A program made the position numbers and the translations under genes. A stretch of DNA of 64,000 bases from Pipra filicauda (Eukaryota; Chordata; Aves; Passeriformes; Pipridae). The notes under the pieces are model-generated. The model made no database searches. It was given only the letters and a program-made list of their open reading frames with translations, and had not been told where the DNA came from. Where the stretch lies: the NCBI RefSeq assembly GCF_003945595.2, contig NW_024104765.1, forward strand, positions 1 to 64,000, written 5' to 3'. This document shows positions 52,796 through 63,643 of the stretch, piece by piece. Each line of letters opens with the position of its first letter. The first letter of the stretch is position 1.

Positions 52796-53500
52796 GGAGT
52801 CCCCCCCCAGTGCTGCGGGTGAGTGGTGGGGTCCCGAGTTGCTGGGAGCCCCACCCCGCGCCACGTGTGAGTGGTGAGTTCCGGGCTGGCTGCGTGTGTG
52901 TGGTGGGGTCCTGGGCTGGCTGGGAGTCCCCCGGGAGTCCCCCCCAGCGCCATGTGCGCAGAGTGCGCGTGGTTCAGGTCCCAGGCACAGCCACAACAGG
53001 AGAGGGGAGAGAGAGAGTGGGGGAGCCTCACCGGCAGTCACTGCACGCCCATGGAGGAGGAGAGAGCAGTTTCGGAGCACACAGAGGTTGGCTGTTCCAG
53101 GTTTGGGAGGGAAGGGGGAGGGGGGTACAGGGGATGGGAGGGGGGGTACAGGGGAGTGGGGGTGGGGGAAGAGAGGGGAGGGGTATAGAGTGGGCCATTG
53201 GGGGTCCTCTGATTGGCGGGAGGGAGAGCGGGGCACTCCTATATGAAGTGTCACAGGTGAGCACTGCACCTGAAGATACGTGGTAACTCCATGGAGGAAG
53301 GATACGGTCAGGGTGGATAGTGGGGTTCCTTTAGAGTCAAGCTGGGGCCTTGAAAGGCACCCTAGGCTTGGATGTGTACAGAGGCCAGAACAGATGGTCG
53401 GTTTGTTTGTCTATTTGGTTTTGGCTCACCTGCAGCTACTGCCCAGGTTTGGTATGTTCTGGATATATTTGCTTTCCTCTGTTACATCCTGAAAGGATGT
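52796..53500 (+). other. GC-rich, repeat-bearing, promoter-like 5' block of RTE copy 3
   Basis: This block differs sharply from its AT-rich surroundings. The left part (about 52810-52960) repeats a GTGAGTGGTG...GGGCTGGCTG theme about three times with variation. The middle (about 53100-53190) is G-run rich (GGGG blocks) and could form quadruplexes. At 53195-53220 are two inverted CCAAT motifs (ATTGG, one as GATTGGCGGG), followed about 20-25 bp later by a TATA-like CTATATGAAG (about 53239). The right part (53280-53500) is ordinary sequence. Long frames on both strands are GC-driven and not convincing genes. Its origin is unknown: it could be host gene, 5' UTR or LTR-derived. Confidence 0.75.
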
Positions 53501-55436
53501 CCAAGTCCAAAGCCCTCTACTCAGCACTGATGGTCAAACGCTTCTAACAGATAAACCTCCATTCTGAATCGATGGTCTGAACACTTTCAGACTCTTTTCA
53601 GTACCAACTGTGTAGTCCAAGACTCAGCAATTCAGTCCATCACACAACAACCGGTAAAGTACGAATTGGATACTGCCCCCACTTTAGGAGAAACCCTCAA
53701 GGCCATACAGCAGGTGAAAATTGGCAAAGCAGCTGGGGTTGATGGAATTCCACACGAAGTCTGGAAACATAGGGGCCTTGCACTCCATACCAAATTTCAC
53801 GAGTTTGTGGTGCGCTGTTGGGAACTAGGTGAACTACCATCAGACCTTCATGATGCAGTCATCATCACTTTGTATAAGAAGAAAGGATATAAATCAGACT
53901 GTTCAAATTACTGTGGTATTACTCTGCTCTCCATTGCTGGCAAAATCCTGGCAAGAATACTTTTGAACAGACTAATACCCGCTATAGCAGAAGGAATCCT
54001 ACCTGAAAGTCAGTGTGGTTTCAGAGCCAACAGAAGTACCACAGACATGGTGTTTGTTCTCTGACAACTGCAAGAGAAGTGTAGGGAACAGAACAAAGGT
54101 CTCTATGTAACCTTTGTCGACCTCACCAAGGCTTTCGATACTGTGAGCAGAAAAGGTCTGTGGCAGATTTTGGAATGTTTACGTTGTCCCCCCAAGTTCC
54201 TTAAAATGATCATTTCACTCCATGAGGATCAGCACGGCCAAGTCAGATAAGTCAGCACACTTTCTGAGCCCTTTTTAATTAAGAATGGTGTGAAACAAGG
54301 CTGCGTTCTCGCTCCTACCCTATTCACAGTCTTTTTCAGCATGATGCTCCAAAGGACCATGGCAGACCTCGAGGATGAGGACGGTATCTACATTCGATAT
54401 CGTACTGATGGAAGTCTATTCAATCTAAGGTGACTGAAGGCCCACACCAAGACCTTAAACCATCTTGTCTGGGAGCTGCTTTATGCTGATGACGCTGCCC
54501 TTGTCGCCCACACAGAAGCGGCTCTGCAGCGTTTAACATCCTGCTTTGCAGACGCTGCTGAGCTCTTTGGGCTGGCAGTCAGCTTAAAGAAGAGTGAAGT
54601 TCTCTATCAACTGGCACTTCAGGAAGTCTTCCATCATCCCCATATCACCATTGGCCAATTAGAACTCAAATCAGTCCAGCAGTTTAATTACCTAGGCAGC
54701 CTCATCTCCTTGGATGGTAAGATTGATGGAGAGATAGACAACAGGTTAGCAAAGGCATACAGTGCTTTTGGAAAACTCCATAAAAGAGTATGACATAATA
54801 AACACTTGAAGAAAAGTACAAAGATCAGCATTTACAGAACCATAGTGCTGTCTACTCTCTTATATGGTTCCAAATCATGGGTCATCTACCGCCACCACCT
54901 GCGTCTCCTAGAACACTTCCATCAAGGCTGCCTCCGCACAATCCTAAACATCCACTGGTCAGATTATGTGACCAATACATCTGTTCTAGAACAAGCAGCA
55001 GTCACAAGTATAGAAGCCATGTCGCTGAGAACACAGCTGCGTTGGGCAGGTCATGTCTCCAGGATGAAGGACCACCGCCTCCCTAAGATCTTGCTTTATG
55101 GTGAACTTGCCACTGGCTGCCGCAAGAGAGGAGCCCCGAAGCAAAGATACAAGGACTCCCTGAAACAACATCTCAGCCTTGGCCATATTGATCACCATAA
55201 CTGGTCTACTCTGGCCTGCAATCGGGAGGCCTGGAGACACGCCATCTATAACGCTGCTGTCTCCTTTGAGAACACACGCAGGATTCACTCTTGAGGAGAA
55301 AAGGCAACGCAGAAAGAACCGTGTCTTCCAGAATACACCATCTATGGAGTCTTTCTGCTGTGCCTTTTGCAATCGGATATGTCTGTCTCGTCTTGGCCTC
55401 ATAAGCCACCAGCGTGCCTGTAACAAATGTGGGTAG
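53501..55436 (+). pseudogene. RTE polyprotein remnant with multiple stops
   Basis: From the linker end (QSP...DGQTLLTD-type text), the remnant runs through a frameshift near 53555 and the RT N-terminal part (53666-54064; GKAAGVDGIP, NYCGITLLSIAGKILARIL), ending at TGA 54062-54064. Catalytic blocks follow, with TAA at 54248-54250 and TGA at 54431-54433, and the YADD region near 54480-54500. The C-terminal part (54806-55294) has a private stop just upstream (TGG to TGA near 54791) and a private 1-bp insertion near 55283. It ends with the C-x2-C-x12-H-x3-C finger and a stop at 55434-55436. It cannot make a working protein. Three of the stops and the first frameshift are shared with copy 2. Confidence 0.9.
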
Positions 55437-55449
55437 AGCCTTCCCAAAT

Positions 55450-55463
55450 CTTCGTTCGCGAAG
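55450..55463 (+). other. RTE 3' UTR stem-loop
   Basis: CTTCG-TTCG-CGAAG, a perfect 5-bp stem with a 4-base loop, lies about 10 bp before the ATG-repeat tail. The same position in copy 2 is CTTCGGTCGTGAAG and in the 51.9-kb remnant CTTTGTTCGCGAAG, so the stem is partly kept. It could be the feature recognised by the element's reverse transcriptase; this is inference. Confidence 0.55.
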
Positions 55464-55479
55464 CCTAGCCATGATGATG

Positions 55480-55490
55480 ACTCAAACATA
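55480..55490. repeat. Target-site duplication of RTE copy 3 (right)
   Basis: Identical 11-bp partner of 52785-52795, directly after the ATGATGATG tail. The first A could belong to either the tail or the duplication. Confidence 0.93.
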
Positions 55491-56617
55491 ATAAGAAGTT
55501 AGGACTTGATGGTAAAGTTACTGGCTGTGTTTCTGTATCTTGTGCTGTGAAGGATATCAGGTAGCTTGATTTTCTTGCAGCTTAAAAGTGTATTGACTCA
55601 AATAAAGACAGGCAATTTCCACTCATAAACTAACATTTTGAATGAAACAATTGGTTCTCCCATTAACGTTTTCAATTAAAGTTTTTAGAAGCCTTGGGAA
55701 TCATTAAAAATTCTCCAAGGGAAGGGCTTATTTTGCTCTTTTTACCCCCCAAAACAAAACACTTCCTGTTCATAACTAAAAGAAGGATTAAAAAAATCCC
55801 TGTTAACTGGTATAAAACCTTTTTCATATGCATTATTGAGATACACAACAACGTTAGTGCTACTATAATTACTTTAATCATTAGCAACCTAGATTTAAAT
55901 TACTCTTTTTCTAGGTAAAGTCTTCTTAAAGGTGTAAAAAAAAAAAAAATATCTCACCTGCTAGCTTTTCTTCCATGCTGTTTAGAGAATCTGGCACACT
56001 GCTTTTGTAAAAGATCTCAAGTGTATTGATCGAGACAGTCCTGCAAAAACGGTATGAGAAAGGAGGAGGAAGGAACACAGGTGATCACAGTGGTTCTAGT
56101 TAAAATAGGATGAACCTAATGAGAATGTTGGCTCTAAGGAGTATCATAGTACATATGTCTATATAGACACAGATAAGTAGGCTGACATTTTTAACTTCTG
56201 AGCACATAAATTTATATGCTAGGTTCTGGCTTGAAGTTAACAGATGCTGATAATCTATGCCACAACTACAGGTTGCCTAGAATCTCATCACTTTTATTTA
56301 GCATCTGGCAGACGCAAGGCCTTAGGAACACGGTTGCCACAATACAGTGGTCAAAAGTTGTCCTTAACTGTAGGGTGTTTGCCAAGTGTTTATGCTTTGT
56401 ACAGAGAGGCCAAATGTCCAGCTTGATCCCAGTAACTGAAGCTTCACGTACAGGCTCTTACAGGTGAACAGAGTTTAAAAAAAGAAAAGGTCTACTTCTG
56501 AATGTTCTAAGAAAATGTATTTTTTTTTAATGCAAACATTAATTTTTATGCAATTCATTTTGTGAATGAGAAAGTAGACTTTTTGGATTTGTCTGGCTGA
56601 GCTAGAATATGCTTTAG
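55491..56617. other. Non-coding spacer between RTE copy 3 and a solo LTR
   Basis: AT-rich sequence with an A-run at 55937-55949. No gene or repeat family is recognised. Confidence 0.55.
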
Positions 56618-57909
56618 CACTTGTCATGGTTTGAGCTCTCCAAAAATCCAATTTCCAAGCTCCCTCACAATTTGCTTCAAATGTGAAAGAGAAGTTCTCA
56701 GACAGGTACAACTCAACATGGGGAAATTATATCAAAATTTATTACCAATACAGTAAATACTATAGAAACCAAAAAGCAAATAAATACACAGTATTAACAC
56801 AATTTTTACCACCCCTGGAGTCCTTCCACATCAAACCAGAAGAAGAAAAACCATCAGGGCGATAGCTAAAGTCTCTCCCTCATTGGGGTATCGAGAAAGG
56901 GGTCTTCTGCATCCCTACCAGCTCCTCGGCCTCTGCCGAGGTCTCCTTCTGGACTGCAAAGGAACATATGCTTTACCAGGTCTTCATCACGAATTACAGG
57001 GAGTCAGCTTTTGAGTCCTTTCCCCCTGGTTCATGAAGGTTCCTCCCAGAGAGTAAGATGTCCACTCCTGCTCTCCAGGGTACAGGGTTTCTGGGTTTTG
57101 CTCAGTCTATACCCCAAATAGTTTTCACCAAAAGTCCTTACCCAGAAAAAGCCTGCTTGGTTTGGCTTCTCTCTGTTTCAGCTGCTGCAGCTTCAGCTCA
57201 ACTTTCACATGTCACGGGGAGGTATTCCTCCCTCCCGCATTCCTCCTTCGGTTTTTGGCTGCCCCTGTCCAAACCACGAGGGCACTTCCGAGCCCCTCGG
57301 CCTGTCTCCGTGTTTCTCCAGTCTCAGCTCGGGTCGCTCCCTCCTCCGCCATTGTGTGTGGGGGAAAGTGGTAGCGAGATTGCTTGAAGTCTTTCTCTCA
57401 TCCTCTGCCTGGAATTCTTCCAGCTCTGCATGATCTCCACTGCTTCTGCAGCTCCCGGGCCACCCCTTGGCCCATCTCTGGCTTGACTCCAATGCCATGC
57501 CTGCCTGCTGGGGCGGTGGGGCTAGCTCCAACCCCCTGACTGGCCTCTCAAGTGCACACCACCGCCTCTCCTGGGCAGTGGGGGATAAAAACTCCCTAGC
57601 CTTTGGCCACAGGCACCCAGTCCAGTTATAATACTGTTCTGGGCTCCCCTGCAGGTCGGTCGGAGGGGGAAAAAGGGGGGGAAGGAAGGGGGGAAGACGG
57701 CCCCCCCACCAGGAGCCTGCAGGCCTCTCTCCTCTCACCTCATGGCTTCCATTCTCTCTCTCTCTCTCTGCCAACAACTTCCTTCCAGATGTTGTAATAT
57801 CCTAATTTCACAGGGGCAAAACACAGCTCTGATTGACCCCTCATCGGAAACTCACCTGGAACAACCACTTCCAGCCTCTCCGGGGGGGTGGCTCAAACCA
57901 CAACACACT
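56618..57909 (-). mobile_element. Solo LTR with 4-bp target-site duplication
   Basis: The LTR proper spans 56622-57905 (about 1284 bp) with TG...CA ends and related terminal inverted repeats (TGTCATGGTTTGAGC at the left; TGTTGTGGTTTGAGC as the reverse complement of the right end). CACT flanks it at 56618-56621 and 57906-57909. A 4-bp duplication is typical of gammaretrovirus-like (ERV1) integration. Orientation is inferred as minus: AATAAA on that strand (plus TTTATT, 56738-56743) lies about 115 bp from the would-be 3' end, followed by GT-rich text. The interior is C/T-rich with a (TC)n run near 57755-57772. No internal retroviral genes remain. Frames inside it on either strand (for example 57205-57777) are not convincing coding sequence. 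Confidence 0.75.
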
Positions 57910-60900
57910 TCAGTTACTGGAGCCAAAATTAACCAAAAGATCTTTCACATAAGAGCCAATTTCTATGGCAACTAGAGAGGTATGGTATGAACAATATTAG
58001 TAAGTGTATAAGGAAAAAGATAACCAGCAATCTTGGTCTTCATAACACTAAAGTTAAATGTAGTCTTTCAGTTGAATTAGTAGGAATTAGCTCAGGGTTT
58101 TAATTTTGTACTGCACAAATTTTAGGCATAATCTGAAAAACTGCTTTAAATTCATAAGGAAATTTTAACATTTGAGGTCTTAGACAGTTAGCAGTAAATT
58201 AGAAGGCATTTACTTTGGTAAGGAAGCCAGAGTTTTCTTATGTCTCTTTTTAAAACTGTTTGTGAGCTCTTAAACAGGAGCAGTGTATGCAAATACAAAA
58301 ATCCAAACTGAAAAAAAGACACAGAACCATAGGAAGATAACTTATTCATTGTATGAGCAAATATTAAATAACCAATTCAGTCAGTTATTTGAATTTATAA
58401 TGAATTAAGAAAAAATTGCTAGAATTAAAAGGTTGACTGGCAGAGGGAAATTATACTTTGTTAGTTTTGCTATGTACGGAATGATAGGTCTGACTTCAGA
58501 ATGTAGTGCCAAGGGATATTCTGGAAGGCTAAAATAAGACAGGGCACCACATATATCAAGGGAAATTTAGAGGTTAAAGAATTGAAACTGTCAATGGCTA
58601 AAAAATATAGTGAATCATTCTTCACTGAGCCAGAGGCTAGAAGACCTAATGAGCTATTAATAGCGCACATTTCACACCCACAGGACAAGGGAGACATCAG
58701 AATGACACAGCAAGATAAAGAGGATTGAAAAAGTAACATGACTGGGATCATATGTGATTAAAACATCTTGTCATTAATTGTGGAAAATGATAGAAATGTT
58801 TTCCATGGTGGAAACAATATGAAAACGTGATTGTGTTTCAAAACACTGTATGTCCAGATACAGATTGTAAAAAGATTTTATCACTTTGTTTTGCTGCCCT
58901 TTTCATTTTTCTCCTCAGAAAGAGAAAATTGCAGGAAGAAATGCTTCCTGAATAGAAATAAGTAACATAGTACCAAATTCCAATATAGAACACTCCTGTG
59001 CAATGCAATTGTAAATTGAAAGACTAACAAAATAAGTAGTAGCAAACCATCAGGGAAGAAAACTGAGGAAATTTTGGGGGTCAACCAAAGACATCTGCTT
59101 TTGTATACAATAAAAAAAAAAATGTTACGTTTAGTGTTAGTTCTATTCATGTTAGACTCAGCAGATGTTAACTGGCTTTTGACTATATTGAGACTTCTAC
59201 CAAGTAAACATAGCAAGGTCTGGTCTGTGTTTCAGTAGTATCTATTTCAAATACTCTTTGGAACATTAATCTTTCTGGGAAACCTTGGATGAGGTGGGAA
59301 CAGCAGCAACGGCACTAGGTATTTTCAGCCTGACAACCCACCCACCAACTGAAAGAGATGGTCAATTCTTGCCTTATATAAGGTCACTCAGAGGAAGCCG
59401 TGACCTCAGCTGGGCTGTGGACAGAGGAGCATTCAGAATACACAAAATTTACCTGCTTCTGGGGAGTGGAGGGAGAAAACAGTAGAAAAATTTGGTTTGG
59501 GTTTGTTTTTCATTTAATAAAGTGAGAAAAATAGGGCTCTAAAGGCATGTGAAAAATATATTGGGTATGAAAACAGTAATTTCAGGCAGTCATTTTTCAA
59601 AGCAGAATCAGTTAATAATCAGTTCAAAGTAGAAAGAATTAATAATCTCTGACTACTTCAGTTTCCAAGGTGATGTGAAATGTCAGCAAAACTGTCTTGA
59701 TCCGATTGCAATGCACTTTTTTTTTTCGGTGTTTTCTCTCCACATCTTCTGCTCTCTGAGCCCTGTTAGACTTCCTAAATAGAGTATTAGCAATAGAGTC
59801 TGGTGTTCTTGCCAGAAGTTGTTTCACTTCAGAATGATTGAACTGGTTTCTGCGCATAGTAAGTAAGAAGTTTACAAACATGAAGGTGTTAAGTATTTTA
59901 ATCATAAGACACTATGAGACATGTTCTTTATATGTTGAAAAATATTTAACACACAATAATTTAAAACCATTTCACATAGGAAACATCTTCATTGCCTATG
60001 TCAATTCCTCACTTTAAAGTTTACAAAGCACCAGCTTTCATAAAATGGGTCAATAGTTTACTAGTTCAGGCAGGCAAAATTTCAGAACGTTTCATCCCAA
60101 TCCCCCACCACTTTATGAACTGGCATCAGACAGTTTTAAATTATGAAAACAATCTCACCTATTTGCTGATTTGCCTGGTGACATTTTGTTACCAATTCTT
60201 TCTGACTTGTAGCTTTGCTCATCTCACAGATGTTCTTATACCAAAGATTTCAGTGGGAATTTTTTTTTTCTTTTTAATTTTCAACAAACTGATCTATCTA
60301 TCAGTGAGAAATAAGGAATACAATTGTTTCTTTAGTGGCAGTGAAATGCAGGAAGGCTAGGTATTCCCAGCAAGGGCAATTGTGATACTGAAAAACATTC
60401 AGAAACCCTTAGTGACAGGCTAGAACATTGCTTTTGGAAGATCTGTTCTATTGGGTAACTTTGCAGCCACATTTTTAGAGAAATATTTATATTGAGGTGA
60501 TGAAACTGACACTCCCATGGGCAGTTGTAGTCAATTGTCTATTTTCTGATCTAGTTTTTAAGTGCATGTTGTTGTTCTGTTTGTATCTTGTCATTTACAC
60601 TATTCCCAGTTTGTATTTTCATATGTCCTTGTTCCCTGTCTGAAAAAAAATGAAGTTCTTATGTCCAATTTTTAAAAGTTCTGTTTTTTTTTCTCCCTAG
60701 CTGAGTTTTATCCAATACTTCCTTTTTTACCAATTTTTACAGAGAAAACATATACAACCTAATCTCCTTTCCCTCCTTCCCTTTTTTCACTTTCTTCCTT
60801 CTTGTTTCCTTACTTCTCCTCAATTTCTTGTAATCTAAAACTGCTTAGTCTTCATCCAGCATAATAAATTCTATCTATTCTGATGAGTATTATGGGTTAA

Positions 60901-63160
60901 TACAATTTTAGTCAAGGGTAGACAAAATAAGTGGTGATGCTCTCCTATATGACATAGTTCAGCACTAAACCACAGATGTCAGAAATCTGTGCTTAATTAT
61001 TTTCCTTGTTTGAGGGATTTTTGTACTTGTATTTACACCTCAGGGACATTACCTTAACCACCAGTCAACAGTCTTTTGGAGGATGGGAAATACCCTGCTG
61101 ACACTGTATAAACAACAGACTTTGTGTAAACAAGTCAACAGCGTGCAGATCCACTAACTCTGGAGTGCTCCATTTTGCAAGATAAAGAGTCATAGGCCAG
61201 ACTAGGAATTAATCTTTCCCTTACCTTTGCTTTTTATGCACACTAAAACTTTGGCAAAAACACTCCAGCAAATGAAAAGCTCTTATCTCATTTGAGTATT
61301 CTCTTCTCCTGTGGTTTTTGAGTATTCTCTTCTCCTGTGGTTGAACAATTCCTTAGAGATGACTACTAAGATGAGTTAAGCTTTGGTTGATATAACCAAG
61401 TTGATAGCCACCAGTAGATAAGGATATATCCATCTGAATAACTCACTCTCCATGTTCATCTATAGTTTATGTAAAGAAACAGAATACTCTGCTTTTCTTG
61501 TGTGGATCTACCTCTGATATATTAATTTTGTTGACAAAACTTTTCACCTCTTAGAATATTTTACTATTTGTTTCAGTGTGGCTTTCATGTGTTCTTGTTT
61601 TTGAGATACTTTTCTTAGTTCCCTGAAAAGTTTTGACAAACTCTATCGATGCTTTTACATAGAAGGGAAGGTCCTTTTTGGGTGTGCTTAGAAAGAACTT
61701 GAAGTTATACGATAACTTGTCAAAGAAGGAAGACTACTGAGGTAAAGACTGAAGGATTCCCAGTTTGTTTGAGGTTTGAATCTTCATTAATAATGGGTTA
61801 CACTAAACCCAAACTTTAGTACTTGTATTTAACATGGATAAATGGAGCAAGTGGGCTTCTGAATTAAAAATCAGGTCATCAGAGTAATCCATCAGCACAA
61901 AAAAGTCCAGTGTATCAAAACAGGCAGGCAGCTAATGGGTTGCCTTGAAGAAGTGCTGAATACTGAGAAATAGAATTTGGTGAGAATCCACTGGCTGGAA
62001 TATGGTACCTTCTTATATTACTGTGTAATGAGTAATGTATATTCGGCTTTGTTAGAGAAAATGAGATGAGAGTCTGTCAGGATCGTTTAGGTATAATGCC
62101 TCAGAGCAAAGGGGTGGAAAAAGTGACCTCTTAAAGTTCTTTCTGTTTATATGGTATGTTGACCTTTTACAAAACAGTGATTTCAGCCCTAGCTACAACC
62201 TTTGGCCCTGATTTCCTTTTTGAATTGTGTGCAGATATTTTCTTGACTATGTAGGCAACTGAGATGATATTCAGTCTGTTTTAAAGTATTTGTAGAGATC
62301 CTACATTTGTACCTCTTTAAGAAGTTTTCTTTATGGTATTTTTCTTTGGTAAAAAGAAAAATGTTCAACCCCTTACTTTTAACTTCAATGACTGTATACT
62401 TCTACATTTTTATAAGAAGTAATAAACAAACAAAGAGAATGAGACTTAGCTGTTTTCCCTCTCTGTAAACAAACTAGCCTCTTTTGCTGTGAAGAATTCC
62501 TCTGACACTTTGCTGGACCAAGGTGTGAAGCATTGAGTCCAATGCCAAAATTGTGAATTTGTTTCTGGGGACAGAAAAAGACTAGACTCCTTCTGCTGAA
62601 ATAATTACTTGAGGAAAGAAACACTGAATCATTTCTAAGAAATTATAATATAAATTAAAAGTTTCATAGTGCAATTTCTACTAGTGCTCAAAAGTTCTGG
62701 GAATCGTTCTGAGGCTTGATCTTATCTGGTGTATCTTCACTGAAACTGATGGAATAATGCTGGTCTCCTGCTTGATGAGAATATGGAGAATTTGCCCTAT
62801 AATTTTTTCTTTCTAAATCTCTATAGAACTTGATTGACTAAATTAATATAAAAACAAATTGCTTGCAAATTAATTGTGCAGTGTTTGATTGGTCAGGGAA
62901 TTTAGAGACCTCACAGGAGAAAAATTTATATTTCCAGTCCTGTTTATAGCCAGTTCATTCTTTGTAAAGTTGCTACAAATGCTAGAAGAACATTTTTTGC
63001 AGATCACATTTCCTTTTTAATAGGCAAGTAATATGTTTCAGTAGATCATTTAAGTAAGTTTGAGGCCAGGTTTTGTTATGTGCTTGAGAAATACTTAAAA
63101 CAAATGTATGTTGGATTTACAGTGGAGGCTGTTTGGCTGTTTAATAACAGCAGTAGTGAA
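57910..63160. other. Non-coding stretch, no gene recognised
   Basis: Nothing recognisable apart from small items: a perfect palindrome CCTTATATAAGG at 59372-59383, a T-run near 60260, and a 26-bp tandem duplication at 61291-61342. Frames up to 122 residues (59992-60360) show no motif. Confidence 0.5.
61291..61342. repeat. Perfect 26-bp tandem duplication
   Basis: The unit beginning TTTGAGTATTCTC and ending CCTGTGGTT occurs twice back to back (61291-61316, 61317-61342) with no mismatch, so it is recent or an assembly slip. Confidence 0.93.
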
Positions 63161-63161
63161 G

Positions 63162-63643
63162 ATCGTGAAGGTTTAACAAGACTGAGTGCAAGGGGCTACA
63201 CCTGGGTCAGGACAACTCCAGCACAAGTCTGGGGGATGAACAGACCAAGAGCAGCCCTGCTGAGAAGGACTTGGGGGTGCTGGTGGGTGAGAGGCTGGAC
63301 ATGAGCAATCAATGTGCACTCACAGACTGGAAAGCACAAGAAAGATTGAAAGAGACCTTTTATAAGGGCAAGTAGGGACAGGGCAAGGGGGAATGGCTTC
63401 AAACTGAAAGAGGGTAGGTTTAGATTCAGAAGATATTCAGAAGAAACTCTTTACTATGCATGGGAACAGGGTGCCCAGAGAAGCTGTGGCTGCCCCATCC
63501 CTGGGCAGTTCAAGGCCAGGCTGGAAGGGCTTTGAGCAACCTGATGTAATGGAAGGGGTTCACACTCAAGGAGGGGAATTGGAGCTTGGTGATGTTTAAG
63601 GTCCCTTCCAAGCCAGGCTATTTTATAATTCTGTGATTCTATG
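63162..63643 (+). mobile_element. CR1 LINE fragment with internal deletion
   Basis: The left part (63162-63330) reads as CR1 ORF2, including GCCCTGCTGAGAAGGACTTG and the peptide DLGVLVGERLDMSNQCAL. At about 63330 it jumps to the CR1 3' portion (from about 63360), skipping several hundred bases present in the 39.0-kb copy. The rest follows the CR1 3' end with TTCAAGGCCAGGCTGGAAGG, GTCCCTTCCAAGCCAGGCTA and a tail ATTCTGTGATTCTATG ending at 63643. The coding frame is broken. It is older or more damaged than the other CR1. Confidence 0.9.

Larger units (their letters stand above)
52796..55479 (+). mobile_element. Chimeric RTE retroposon, copy 3 (GC-rich 5' block joined to RTE 3' half)
   Basis: A 2684-bp insertion bounded on both sides by the same 11-bp duplication. 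It has two parts: a GC-rich block (52796-53500) with no RTE similarity, and RTE sequence (53501-55479) from the linker before the RT to the normal 3' end. In copy 2 the RTE continues about 158 bp further upstream of the matching point, so the join at 53500/53501 is not the natural RTE start. The element ends with a short 3' UTR hairpin and an ATG-repeat tail. Explanations are template switching during reverse transcription, an internal deletion joining a true 5' UTR to the RT region, or an established composite family. One common duplication makes a single insertion event the simplest reading. Confidence 0.85.

Noticed and set aside
52787..53286. Overlapping frames of 105-160 residues in several frames on both strands
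   Set aside because: High GC removes stop codons. All are Gly/Arg/Pro-rich without motifs and conflict with one another. The block is better explained as the 5' part of a retroposon.
57205..57777. 190-residue minus-strand frame
   Set aside because: It lies wholly inside the solo LTR, is GC/CT-driven and has no recognised domain.
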